A stretch of 64,000 nucleotides of DNA from Halosaccharopolyspora lacisalsi. Lineage in GTDB: Bacteria > Actinomycetota > Actinomycetes > Mycobacteriales > Pseudonocardiaceae. This document shows positions 17,130-24,774 of this stretch, piece after piece; position 1 is the first letter of the stretch, and each line of letters opens with the position of its first letter. The DNA lies in NCBI RefSeq assembly GCF_014137975.1, contig NZ_JACGWZ010000002.1:729134-793133 (forward strand), written 5' to 3'. A model generated the notes under the pieces. It was given only the letters and a program-made list of their open reading frames with translations, had not been told where the DNA came from and ran no database searches. The translations under genes and the position numbers were made by a program.

Positions 17130-18509
17130 TCAGGCGGTGTCGGTGGAGACGACTCTTTCCATCAACGCCTTCGTCAAAAACGGCATCGCCTCGTGTTGAA
17201 AATCGACTTCGGGGTGCATGTCGCGCACGGCGCCTTCCAGTACGAGCAGCGACAGGATGGGGAAGACGAACTGGGGATCCGCGGCCAGGCCGTACCGTCG
17301 TTGCAGGTCGAAGAGGCTGGCCGCGAAGGACACCAGGTCGAACTCGGCCGCGCTCAGGCCGCTGTTGACCTCGACCAGCTCGGCCAGGTCGCACCGGAAT
17401 CCGTCGACGTCCGCACCGGGCCGGGGCTTGGTCGTCGACAGCACCACGTCGGCGCAGGCGGGACCGTCACCCAGGCTCATGCAGTAGAAGAAAGCGGTGA
17501 ACTTGGTTCGTGCGTGCTCACCGAGCCGAGTGGTGAATCCGGCGTCGACCATCACCACCGTGCCGTCCCGACGAAAGTAGAGGTTGCCCGGATGCAGGTC
17601 GCAGTGCACGAGTCCGTGCAGGAACAGCATCCGATACACCGAACGCAGCACGGCCAGGACCGCGCCCTCGCGGACCTCACGGGTCACCTGCCACGGCTGC
17701 CGACGGTCGAGTTCGCCGACGTGATCCATGACGAGCACGTCCCTCGTGGACAGTTCCGGACGCGGTTGGGGAACGAGCACCCGTTCCTCGTCCCGCACCC
17801 CCGCGTGCAGTTCCCGCAGTTCCACGGCTTCACGCTCGAAGTCCACCTGACCCCGGATCGAGTCGGCGAGCTGACCGACGATCTCCCGCACCGGCACGCC
17901 CCGGAACATCGGCGTCCGCTCCAGGACACCCGCCACGGAGCACATGATCGCCAGGTCACGACGCAGTACCGACTCGATCCCCGGCCGCCGTACCTTGACC
18001 GCCACCTCGTGGCCGTCCGGCGTCACCGCCCGGTACACGCAAGCGATGCTCCCGGACCCCACCAACTCGCAGGAACGCGCGAGCGCGTGGCCGACCTCGC
18101 CGAGGCGGTCCCCCAGCAACCCGGCCAACCCCGTGATCGGTGTCCGCACCACATCGTCGTGCAACCGGGCCAACCCACGGCAGACGCGCGGAGGCAGCAG
18201 GTCCACTCGTGCGCTGAGCAACTGCGCTGCCTTCACGAAGGCGGGGCCGAGTTCGCAGACCACCTGCGCGAGCCACTCGCCGAGTTCCCCGTCACTCCGG
18301 TCGCGCCCGCCGGGAAGCCGGCTTCGAGCGATCCGCCACCCCAGGATGGCGCCGCTGCGCGCCAGCACAGCCGCCACCTGAAGACTCCTGGAGACCATCC
18401 CCACCGTGACCGACCCCGAGATCGGACGAGAGAAGAGGCCCGGGCGCCGGCTTCCACGCTCCGACCACTTTCCGTAGTCGCCGTCCCTGGGTCGGCCACT
18501 CTTCATCAT
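17130..18509 (-). CDS. ABC1/UbiB-like atypical protein kinase heading the polyketide operon
   Basis: 459 residues with the UbiB/ADCK layout: an N-terminal KxGQ-type motif (GPAFVKAAQ, Lys93-Gln96), an A-rich/glycine loop (GSGSIACVYRA, 151-161), the beta-3 lysine Lys172 (VAVKVRRPG), catalytic-loop HCDLHPGN (Asp304, Asn309) and the metal-binding VMVDAG (Asp322). Compared with typical members, KxGQ is KAAQ and the AAAS loop is GSGS. Family members support isoprenoid-quinone or lipid-related membrane pathways. Only 6 bp separate its stop from the upstream possible GTG of unbL, so co-transcription with the enediyne genes is likely. It is not part of the classic cassette. Confidence 0.85.
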   Translation of the reverse strand: MMKSGRPRDGDYGKWSERGSRRPGLFSRPISGSVTVGMVSRSLQVAAVLARSGAILGWRIARSRLPGGRDRSDGELGEWLAQVVCELGPAFVKAAQLLSARVDLLPPRVCRGLARLHDDVVRTPITGLAGLLGDRLGEVGHALARSCELVGSGSIACVYRAVTPDGHEVAVKVRRPGIESVLRRDLAIMCSVAGVLERTPMFRGVPVREIVGQLADSIRGQVDFEREAVELRELHAGVRDEERVLVPQPRPELSTRDVLVMDHVGELDRRQPWQVTREVREGAVLAVLRSVYRMLFLHGLVHCDLHPGNLYFRRDGTVVMVDAGFTTRLGEHARTKFTAFFYCMSLGDGPACADVVLSTTKPRPGADVDGFRCDLAELVEVNSGLSAAEFDLVSFAASLFDLQRRYGLAADPQFVFPILSLLVLEGAVRDMHPEVDFQHEAMPFLTKALMERVVSTDTA

Positions 18510-18957
18510 CAGTTCAGGACCCTAAAGATCCACGGACGGCCTGTTAAGAAAGATCATTCCCCCGGGTGACACACAGGCGAGTGAAGTCACCGCCACACCG
18601 GACAGGACAAAACCGAGATCCGGTGGTAATGGACCCGTCTCCAGTGATTCGGAGTCCCTCAGCGGGGAAACCGCGAAGCGGGACCCGGCGCCGTGGCGGT
18701 GCGGACGGCGGCGGTTCGATCATGGCGGCGGTGAGGAGGGCCGCGATCGGTAGCAGGCCCACAGCAGCGGGAAAGGCCACGGCTTGCGAGGTACGGACCC
18801 CGAACCCGGCGACGAGCCAGAACATGCCGGTGCGGATCGCCCCGGGCCGGGTCCAGTAGGCGGCGGTGATCCCGCCGACCGCGTGGTGCGTCTTGTCGGA
18901 ATGCTCGTCGACGACTTCGGGGGAGTCACCGTCACGGCGTTCGCGGCAGTGGTGCGG
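18510..18957 (-). other. Intergenic stretch with a coding-like frame lacking a clear start
   Basis: Between prfC and the kinase gene, the minus-strand frame directly after the prfC stop stays open to 18544 and has strong G/C third-position bias. It reads DEHSDKTHHAVGG, then AAYWTRPGAIRTGMFWLV and two hydrophobic stretches. The only standard start is ATG at 18825 (93 residues), in the middle of the coding-like part, so this may be a decayed or frameshifted small membrane-protein gene. The AT-richer DNA at 18510-18560 is the probable promoter area of the polyketide operon. No convincing -10/-35 pair was found. Confidence 0.35.
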
Positions 18958-20577
18958 TCAGTGTTCGGTGGCGGCCACGACGTGGTGCAGGTCCAGTTCG
19001 GGGTGCAGCCGGAGCGTGGTGCGCAGGGCGAGGTTGTCGGTGAACACGGCCAGCACGGACCCGTCCGGGCGGTCGAACACCTCGCTGGTGCGGGTCCGCA
19101 GCATCGAACGCTGTCGCGGATCTCCCAGGAGGCGGACGACGTGGTAGGGCAACCGCTCGAGTTCGATCGGAGACCGGAACTCCGACTCCAACCGCTGGGT
19201 GGCCACGTCGAACTGCATCGGACCGACCGCGGCCAGTACGGGCGCACCCTCGCCGCGGGTCTCCGAGTGCAGCACCTGCACGACCCCTTCCTGGGACAAC
19301 TGCTCGATGCCGCGCCGGAACTGCTTGGAACGCCCCGGGTCGGTGGTCCGCGCCACGGCGAAGTGCTCCGGCGCGAAGCTGGGAATCCCGGGAAACTCCA
19401 CGGCGGGCTTGCCGTTGTACAACGTGTCACCGACCCCCAGGGCCGAGGCGTTGACCAGTCCGACGACATCACCGGGGTAGGCCGTCTCGACGGTGTCGCG
19501 CTGCTGCCCGAACACCTGCTGGGCATACTTCGTCGCGAACGGCTTGCCCGTGGCCGCGTGCGTGGCCACCATCCCGCGTTCGAACTCGCCCGAGCACACC
19601 CGCGCGAAGGCCACCCGGTCCCGGTGGGCCGGGTCCATGCCGGTCTGCACCTTGAACACGAACGCCGAGAACGGCGCCTCCAACTCACGGGGAGTGCCAC
19701 CGGCGTCCGGACGCGGGCCCGGCTGCGGAGCCAGGCGCACGAGCAGGTCGAGCAGCTGCCCGACCCCGAAGTTGCGCACCGCCGACCCGAACAGCACGGG
19801 CGTGGCCGTGGCCGCGTGGAACGCCGCCTCGTCCAAGTCTCCACCGGAGGCCGACAGCAACTCGGACTCCTCGGTGGCCTGCTGCCACTCCGCGCCCACC
19901 TCGGCAGCGGCCTGCTCGGCATCCAGCCGCCGCTCCGCCGCGAGGTGGGCACCGGCGTCGGTGCGCTCGTAACCGACGAAATCGCCGGACTCGCGATCCA
20001 ACACACCGTGGAAGTGGCCGGACTCACCGACCGGCCAGGTCAACGGCATCGGTCGCAGCCCGATGCGCTCGGAAATCTCGTCACACAGCTCCAGCGCCTC
20101 ACGGCCCGGCCGGTCCCACTTGTTGATGAACGTGATCACCGGGATGCCGCGGTGGCGACACACGTCGAACAGCTTCAGCGTCTGCGGCTCCAGCCCCTTC
20201 GCCGCGTCCAGCAACATCACCGCCGAGTCCACCGCCGACAACACCCGATAGGTGTCCTCGGAGAAATCCGCGTGGCCGGGCGTGTCCAGCAGGTTGATCA
20301 CGCAGTCGTCGTAGCTGAACTGCAACGCCGCCGACGTGATCGAAATCCCTCGCGTGCGCTCCATGTCCAGCCAGTCCGAGACCACTCCCCGCCGGCCGGC
20401 CTTGCCGTGCACCGCGCCGGCCTCCGAGATCACCCGCGCGTGCAACGCCAACGCCTCCGTCAGCGTCGACTTGCCCGCGTCCGGATGGCTGATCACCGCG
20501 AACGTGCGGCGTCGCGCGGCCTCCTGGCCCGGATTCCCGGTGTGACCAACCGCGTGAGTATCGGTCACCGCGCTCAT
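18958..20577 (-). CDS. prfC: Peptide chain release factor 3 (GTPase)
   Basis: 539 residues, the normal length for RF3. G-domain motifs are complete: P-loop SHPDAGKST, switch region RGISITSAAL, DTPGHADFSEDTYR and the NKWDRPG specificity motif (in place of NKMD). Domain II and the RF3-specific C-terminal domain follow (KSPIELERLPYHVV-like region). RF3 recycles class I release factors from the ribosome after termination. Many actinobacteria carry it as an accessory factor. It is transcribed toward the polyketide operon but separated from it by about 450 bp. Confidence 0.95.
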   Translation of the reverse strand: MSAVTDTHAVGHTGNPGQEAARRRTFAVISHPDAGKSTLTEALALHARVISEAGAVHGKAGRRGVVSDWLDMERTRGISITSAALQFSYDDCVINLLDTPGHADFSEDTYRVLSAVDSAVMLLDAAKGLEPQTLKLFDVCRHRGIPVITFINKWDRPGREALELCDEISERIGLRPMPLTWPVGESGHFHGVLDRESGDFVGYERTDAGAHLAAERRLDAEQAAAEVGAEWQQATEESELLSASGGDLDEAAFHAATATPVLFGSAVRNFGVGQLLDLLVRLAPQPGPRPDAGGTPRELEAPFSAFVFKVQTGMDPAHRDRVAFARVCSGEFERGMVATHAATGKPFATKYAQQVFGQQRDTVETAYPGDVVGLVNASALGVGDTLYNGKPAVEFPGIPSFAPEHFAVARTTDPGRSKQFRRGIEQLSQEGVVQVLHSETRGEGAPVLAAVGPMQFDVATQRLESEFRSPIELERLPYHVVRLLGDPRQRSMLRTRTSEVFDRPDGSVLAVFTDNLALRTTLRLHPELDLHHVVAATEH

Positions 20578-20816
20578 CCGGCCACCCGCTTCCGACGATC
20601 ATGCTGTGGAACCTTCACTTCGTCGAACCTCCTCGTCAGACTCTACCCTCACGTTACGGAAACTCGTATCGGATTCGTGAGGTCGGCCCGACGAGTCACC
20701 ACGTCGAAAAAGCGAAACGCATCGGCGAACTCGCCGCCACCCTCGCCGCACGGGCGCCCCTGCTCCAGTAACCGTCGCCTCCGGCACGACGATCCCCTCC
20801 CGTGGCCCGCCGGACG
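20578..20816. other. Intergenic region upstream of prfC
   Basis: About 240 bases between the BCCT stop and the prfC start, containing a somewhat AT-richer patch near 20620-20670. No gene, repeat or hairpin was recognised. It presumably carries the prfC promoter. Confidence 0.4.
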
Positions 20817-22541
20817 TCAACGTTGCGACTGGTCGCCACCACCGCGGTCGGGCACTCGCATCTCCTGCTCGCCGTCCGGCTCGTACTCCTGCCCTTCCTC
20901 CGGCTCGGAGGGAACGAGGGTCGGACGTCGCTGGCGCCCGACCGGCCCGGCCCGGGCCTGCCGCATCGGATCGCGACGGAGATCGGCATACAGTGCCCAG
21001 CACAAACCCATGATGATCAGCACGAACGGGGCGGCTACCAGGATCGTGAACGTCTGCAGCGCATCCAGGCCGCCCACGAGCAACAACACGGCCGCCACGA
21101 TCGCGCTCAGGACGGCCCACCCCGCGATCAGCCACTTGTTCGGCTCGGTGTGGCCGCGGGAGGAGAGCATCCCGAGCACCACCGCGCTGGAATCGGCTCC
21201 GGTGATCCAGAAGATCGCGACGAGGAACATGACCACGATTCCGACGACGACGAATCCGGGATATTGCTCCAGCGCGGTGAAAAAGGCGGCGGCCTCGCCG
21301 CCCGCCCCGGCGCCCGCGATGTTGGCCCGGCCGGTGAGCTGCAGGTTCAGCCCGGCCCCGCCGAGAACGGTGAACCACAGCGCGGAGACCAGCGTGGGAA
21401 CGATGAGGACGCCGAGCACGAACTCGCGGACGGTGCGCCCCTTCGAGATCCGGGCGATGAACGTGGACACGAACGGTGTCCAGGAGATCCACCAGGCCCA
21501 GTAGAAGATCGTCCAGTCCGAGAGCCAGCTCACCCCCCCGAACGCGGGGGAGTGCAGGCTCCACGGGATGAAGTGGAACACGTAGCTGCCCAGTGCGCTC
21601 GGTGCCAGGTTGAGCAGGAACACCGTCGGTCCGGCGACCAGGATGAACGCCACCAGCAGCGCGGCGATCACCAGGGTGGTGTTGGACAGCCACTTGATCC
21701 CGCGGGAAACCCCGCTCAGCGCCGATATCACGGCGAAGACGATCAGCACCGCGATGACCAGCAGCGCCATCAACGTGCCCCCACCACCTTGCTGCCCGAA
21801 ACCGCCACCGATGCCGGTGAACAGGGAGATGCCGGCCGCGATCTGCAGCGCCCCCAGCCCCAGGGAGGTCGCTCCGCCGAATTTCGTGGCCACGATCGCC
21901 CAGATGTCGATCGGCTTGCCCCAGCCGTCGTCCTCGATGCGCTTCTTCCCCAGCAACGCCTGGAACGGGGAGCTGATCAGGTTGCCACGGCCCTTGCGGT
22001 AGGTGGAATAGGCCAGCGCCAGCGCCACCACCGAATAAATCGCCCAGGGGTGCAGTCCCCAGTGGAAAAACGAGTAGGCCATGCCCTGCCGCGCGGCCTC
22101 CTGACTGCCCGGAGCGGCATCGACCCAGGGCGCGGGATCGGTCAGGTGCGCGACCGGCTCGTAGACGCCGAAGAAGATCAGCCCGATCCCCATCCCGGCG
22201 GAGAACATCATCGCCACCCAGGAAACGGTGGAGTACTCGGGTGGTTCACCGTCCTGCGACAGCGGGATGCCTCCGTACCGGCTGCACGCCAAGTACAGCG
22301 AGAACACCACGAAACCCACGGCGGCCAGCACGAACGCCCAGCCCAGATTACCGACCACCCAGGTCAGTCCCACGCTGGCCAGATCCCCGATGACACCGGG
22401 AATCGCCGCCGCCACGATGCAGAACACCACGACGATCCCGAACGACCAGCCGAACACCGTGGGATCGATGGAGCGCTTCCGCAGCGGCGCCGTCAGGGCG
22501 TGGCTCGCGCGGTCGCGAGGTTCTTGTTCTCCGCGCTTCAT
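20817..22541 (-). CDS. BCCT-family betaine/carnitine/choline-type transporter
   Basis: 574 residues with about twelve transmembrane segments. Diagnostic motifs are GMGIGLIFFGVYEP (TM3 region), SFFHWGLHPWAIY, and the Trp-rich TM8 segment FYWAWWISWTPFVSTFIARISKGRT. The soluble tail is hydrophilic and acidic/basic mixed, which in related carriers can sense osmotic stress. BCCT carriers are sodium- or proton-coupled importers of compatible solutes such as glycine betaine. The gene follows the CBS-domain gene by 5 bp and is probably co-transcribed, so nucleotide-dependent control through the CBS protein is plausible. Confidence 0.93.
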   Translation of the reverse strand: MKRGEQEPRDRASHALTAPLRKRSIDPTVFGWSFGIVVVFCIVAAAIPGVIGDLASVGLTWVVGNLGWAFVLAAVGFVVFSLYLACSRYGGIPLSQDGEPPEYSTVSWVAMMFSAGMGIGLIFFGVYEPVAHLTDPAPWVDAAPGSQEAARQGMAYSFFHWGLHPWAIYSVVALALAYSTYRKGRGNLISSPFQALLGKKRIEDDGWGKPIDIWAIVATKFGGATSLGLGALQIAAGISLFTGIGGGFGQQGGGGTLMALLVIAVLIVFAVISALSGVSRGIKWLSNTTLVIAALLVAFILVAGPTVFLLNLAPSALGSYVFHFIPWSLHSPAFGGVSWLSDWTIFYWAWWISWTPFVSTFIARISKGRTVREFVLGVLIVPTLVSALWFTVLGGAGLNLQLTGRANIAGAGAGGEAAAFFTALEQYPGFVVVGIVVMFLVAIFWITGADSSAVVLGMLSSRGHTEPNKWLIAGWAVLSAIVAAVLLLVGGLDALQTFTILVAAPFVLIIMGLCWALYADLRRDPMRQARAGPVGRQRRPTLVPSEPEEGQEYEPDGEQEMRVPDRGGGDQSQR

Positions 22542-22546
22542 GGATA

Positions 22547-23107
22547 TCAGTCCTTACCGGATCGGGCGGACGTCGACGAGGTGCCGCCGCCGCGACGTCG
22601 CAGTTCGTGCAGGCGTCCCATGAAGTGCGCGAAGATCCCCTCCGCACCGGAACGGGGAGTCCGACTGGAGAGCGGCTGCACCACCGAGGGGGGAGCATCC
22701 AGGATGGACCGCATCATCTCCGCGTACTGATCGCCCGGCAGGCCCCGCACCAGGTTCGACTCACTGATCATGCCGACGACGTCGCTGCCGTCCACCACCA
22801 CCAACCGGCGGATGTGGTGCTCACCCATCATCCGAGCCGCCTCGGCCACCGAGTCGTCGGCCTGCACCGCGATCGGTGTCCCCTCGGCGCACTGCCCGGC
22901 TCGCGCGTGGGAGGGGTCCGCCCCTCCGGCCAAGCACTTGACCACGATGTCGCGCTCGGTGATGATGCCGCGCAGCCGGTTACCGGCGTCACAGATCGGC
23001 ACCGCTCCGAGCCCCAGTCTCGACATCCGGTAAGCCGCGTCGGTCAGCGAGGCGTCGTCCTCGATGCACTCCACACCGGAAGTCATGATCTCCCGCACAC
23101 TCGTCAT
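22547..23107 (-). CDS. Tandem CBS-domain protein
   Basis: 186 residues: CBS1 at about 1-60 (REIMTSGVECIEDDASL, GAVPICDAGNRLRGIITERDI) and CBS2 at about 70-125 (TPIAVQADDSVAEAARMM, RRLVVVDGSDVVGMISESNLV), followed by a basic tail. The start at 23107 is supported by GGAGGAAATC just upstream. CBS pairs bind adenine nucleotides and regulate partners. The partner is probably the BCCT carrier encoded 5 bp downstream. Confidence 0.88.
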   Translation of the reverse strand: MTSVREIMTSGVECIEDDASLTDAAYRMSRLGLGAVPICDAGNRLRGIITERDIVVKCLAGGADPSHARAGQCAEGTPIAVQADDSVAEAARMMGEHHIRRLVVVDGSDVVGMISESNLVRGLPGDQYAEMMRSILDAPPSVVQPLSSRTPRSGAEGIFAHFMGRLHELRRRGGGTSSTSARSGKD

Positions 23108-23225
23108 CGCGGATTTCCTCCACCATCGGCTCGGACAGCAACGACCGGACGAAGCCGTACTCCCGCACCATCGCCGAGATCACATCGAGATCGGCGGAAA
23201 TCCCCACGGGAAAGGGCGTCGTCAC
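22989..23225 (-). CDS. Possible small ORF overlapping the CBS gene start
   Basis: 78 codons from GTG 23225. The first ~40 codons (TTPFPVGISADLDVISAMVRE, then YGFVRSLLSEPMVEEIRDD) have coding-like third positions, but the rest runs 119 bp into the CBS gene in another frame, where it is probably not selected. It may be a short leader peptide coupled to the CBS gene or a remnant with a lost stop. No family was recognised. Confidence 0.3.
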   Translation of the reverse strand: MTTPFPVGISADLDVISAMVREYGFVRSLLSEPMVEEIRDDECAGDHDFRCGVHRGRRLADRRGLPDVETGARSGADL

Positions 23226-23359
23226 TCGGATTCGGGGGCCGATTCGGGAGACTCTCGTTCATTCGGCCACACAGCTGGGCGGGGGCGGTTCCGGTCCGGT
23301 CGAGCTTCGGGGAGAAACTCCCCGTCGGATTCGAGATCTTCTTCACCTTGCGGTTTCAT
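23222..23359 (-). CDS. Possible 45-residue acidic peptide
   Basis: ATG 23359 to a TGA that overlaps the GTG of the next small ORF (GTGA). The composition is Glu/Pro/Arg-rich (begins MKPQGEEDLESDGEFLPEAR), with no hydrophobic segment. The overlap arrangement suggests a leader region of the CBS-BCCT transcript, but the ribosome site is weak and no homology is recognised. Confidence 0.25.
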   Translation of the reverse strand: MKPQGEEDLESDGEFLPEARPDRNRPRPAVWPNERESPESAPESE

Positions 23360-23609
23360 GGTCCCGCATGCTGACCTTGGCGCAACTCGGCAGCAGTGCG
23401 TCGTCGCGCTCCGAGCGCGGCGACGGCGTTCCGTTCGCGAGCCTGATGCAGCACAACCGGTCGATCCGGCCGGACACACGTCCCAGGCCGAGGTGGTCAC
23501 ATCTTCCCGTCGCTGCCCTGACGTAAGAGTGGGGTCAGTCGCGTCCGTGGACGATGACCGAGCCGCGGGGAGTGGGGGCGTTCCGCCGGTGCCACCTCGC
23601 GGTTCGCGA

Positions 23610-23987
23610 TCACCACTCGGACAGGCGATTGCGCAACGTGGCGGCGAAGTCCTCGGCGATCCGCAGCTGCTTGCGCAGGCTCTGACACTGTTCCTCGGCC
23701 TTCTCCTGGAACTCGTGCAGTCGGTCTCGCTGCTGCTGCCCGTGCTCGGCGTCGTGGGAGGAGTCGAGGAGCTCCAGCAGCTCGCGCATCTCGTCGAGCT
23801 GGAACCCCAGCGGCTTCATCCGCTTGATCACTTCCAGCCGCTCGATGTCGGGCTCGGCGTAGAGCCGGAAACCGCCCTGGCTGCGCGCGCTCGGCACCAC
23901 CAGGCCGACCTCCTCGTAGTAGCGGATCGTGCGCAACGACAGGCCGGTGCGCTCGGCGACCTCACCGATCTGCGCGTGCCCGTTCAC
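23610..23987 (-). CDS. MerR-family transcriptional regulator
   Basis: 125 residues. Winged HTH at the N-terminus (QIGEVAERTGLSLRTIRYYEEVGLV split as QIGEVAERTGLS and RTIRYYEEVGLV), then FRLYAEPDIERLEVIKRM and a long coiled-coil (residues 75-120, HGQQQRDRLHEFQEKAEEQ). The absence of Cys in the C-terminal part argues against a metal sensor and suggests an organic ligand or a stress cue. The targets are unknown. The 250 bases downstream (23360-23609) and the 170 bases upstream contain no recognised gene. Confidence 0.9.
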   Translation of the reverse strand: MNGHAQIGEVAERTGLSLRTIRYYEEVGLVVPSARSQGGFRLYAEPDIERLEVIKRMKPLGFQLDEMRELLELLDSSHDAEHGQQQRDRLHEFQEKAEEQCQSLRKQLRIAEDFAATLRNRLSEW

Positions 23988-24155
23988 AATCCCGTCCCTT
24001 CCTCGCTACCGGTGGCGCCGACACCGTACGGCGGCAACGTGGTCACCGATTATCGCTGACGCCGGTAGCTCGCTTCACAGGCCACCCGTCGATCATCGAC
24101 ATCGGCGATCCACGCCACCGTCGGGCACGGGTCCGAGGAGGGGGCGACCCGTCGA

Positions 24156-24318
24156 TCAGTTGCCGATCAGCCGCATCTGCTCCTCGTTGTGGTGCTCGAG
24201 CATCCAGGCCAGGGCCATTTGCGCCGGGGTCGCACCCGCCTCGGCGGCGATGGCCTCGGCCTCGTCGGCGATGCGCAGGTTGCGCTGGAAGTTCTCCCCG
24301 GTGAGGAAGTCGCGTTCG
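24156..24318 (-). pseudogene. Aldo/keto reductase fragment
   Basis: A minus-strand frame ending at 24156 reads RDFLTGENFQRNLRIADE, then AEAIAAEAGATPAQMALAWML, which is the characteristic helix region near the C-terminus of AKR-family oxidoreductases. The N-terminal barrel and the following PIPGT-type cofactor-binding segment are missing. The end (EHHNEEQMRLIGN) does not fit the family. It is a decayed remnant next to a transposase remnant. Confidence 0.7.
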
Positions 24319-24424
24319 AAGCACCCCGGTCACCGACCACGAAACCGCGGTCGGCCACGCTGTGGGAAGGAATGCTTCCGTTCGGGAAGTGTGTCAGAGC
24401 TGTGCTTCCTGAGCCGTCGTATTG

Positions 24425-24690
24425 CTACGCGGCGTTGGCCCCGACCCGGTGGTGAGGTGGGGTCTTCCCGTGGCGGTACCCGGTGCCAGCGGGGATGGTC
24501 TCACGTGGGTTTCCAGCGGGCTCGTTTTGCGTCCTCCACCAACTGTGGGAGGACGTGCTGCCCGTGGTCTCGGCCAGTCCGGCGAGGTTGCGGGCCGCGT
24601 TGAGATCACTCAGCACGATAGCCGCAGTGTCGCAGGCGCAGTTCGGCTGTCACCGCGCCACAGTCCGAGCAGGTCTTGGGAGAAGGGCAG
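24425..24690 (-). pseudogene. IS200/IS605-family TnpB C-terminal remnant
   Basis: One frame carries the first zinc-knuckle half (CPSPKTCSDCGAVTAELRL) and another the C-terminal signature SDLNAARNLAGL followed by a tail (SSHSWWRTQNEPAGNPRET) typical of actinobacterial TnpB. The second CxxC half and the RuvC residue before it are missing, so this is a deleted, frameshifted fragment with no function as a nuclease. It marks a past insertion between merR and hrpB. Confidence 0.75.
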
Positions 24691-24774
24691 AACCGGCCGG
24701 CCACCACCCTCCGCACCCGAGGAGTCGCGGCCGACGGGGAATCTCCGGAGCACGATGCTAGATTCGTGACCTCA

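Noticed and set aside
18784..21504. A 906-codon plus-strand frame across prfC and the BCCT gene
   Set aside because: It covers two well-supported minus-strand genes and shows only low-complexity composition.
24370..24396. Hairpin GAATGCTTCC...GGGAAGTGTGTCA that looks like an IS605 right end
   Set aside because: Its orientation is opposite to that expected for the adjacent tnpB remnant, so it is not safely part of the element.
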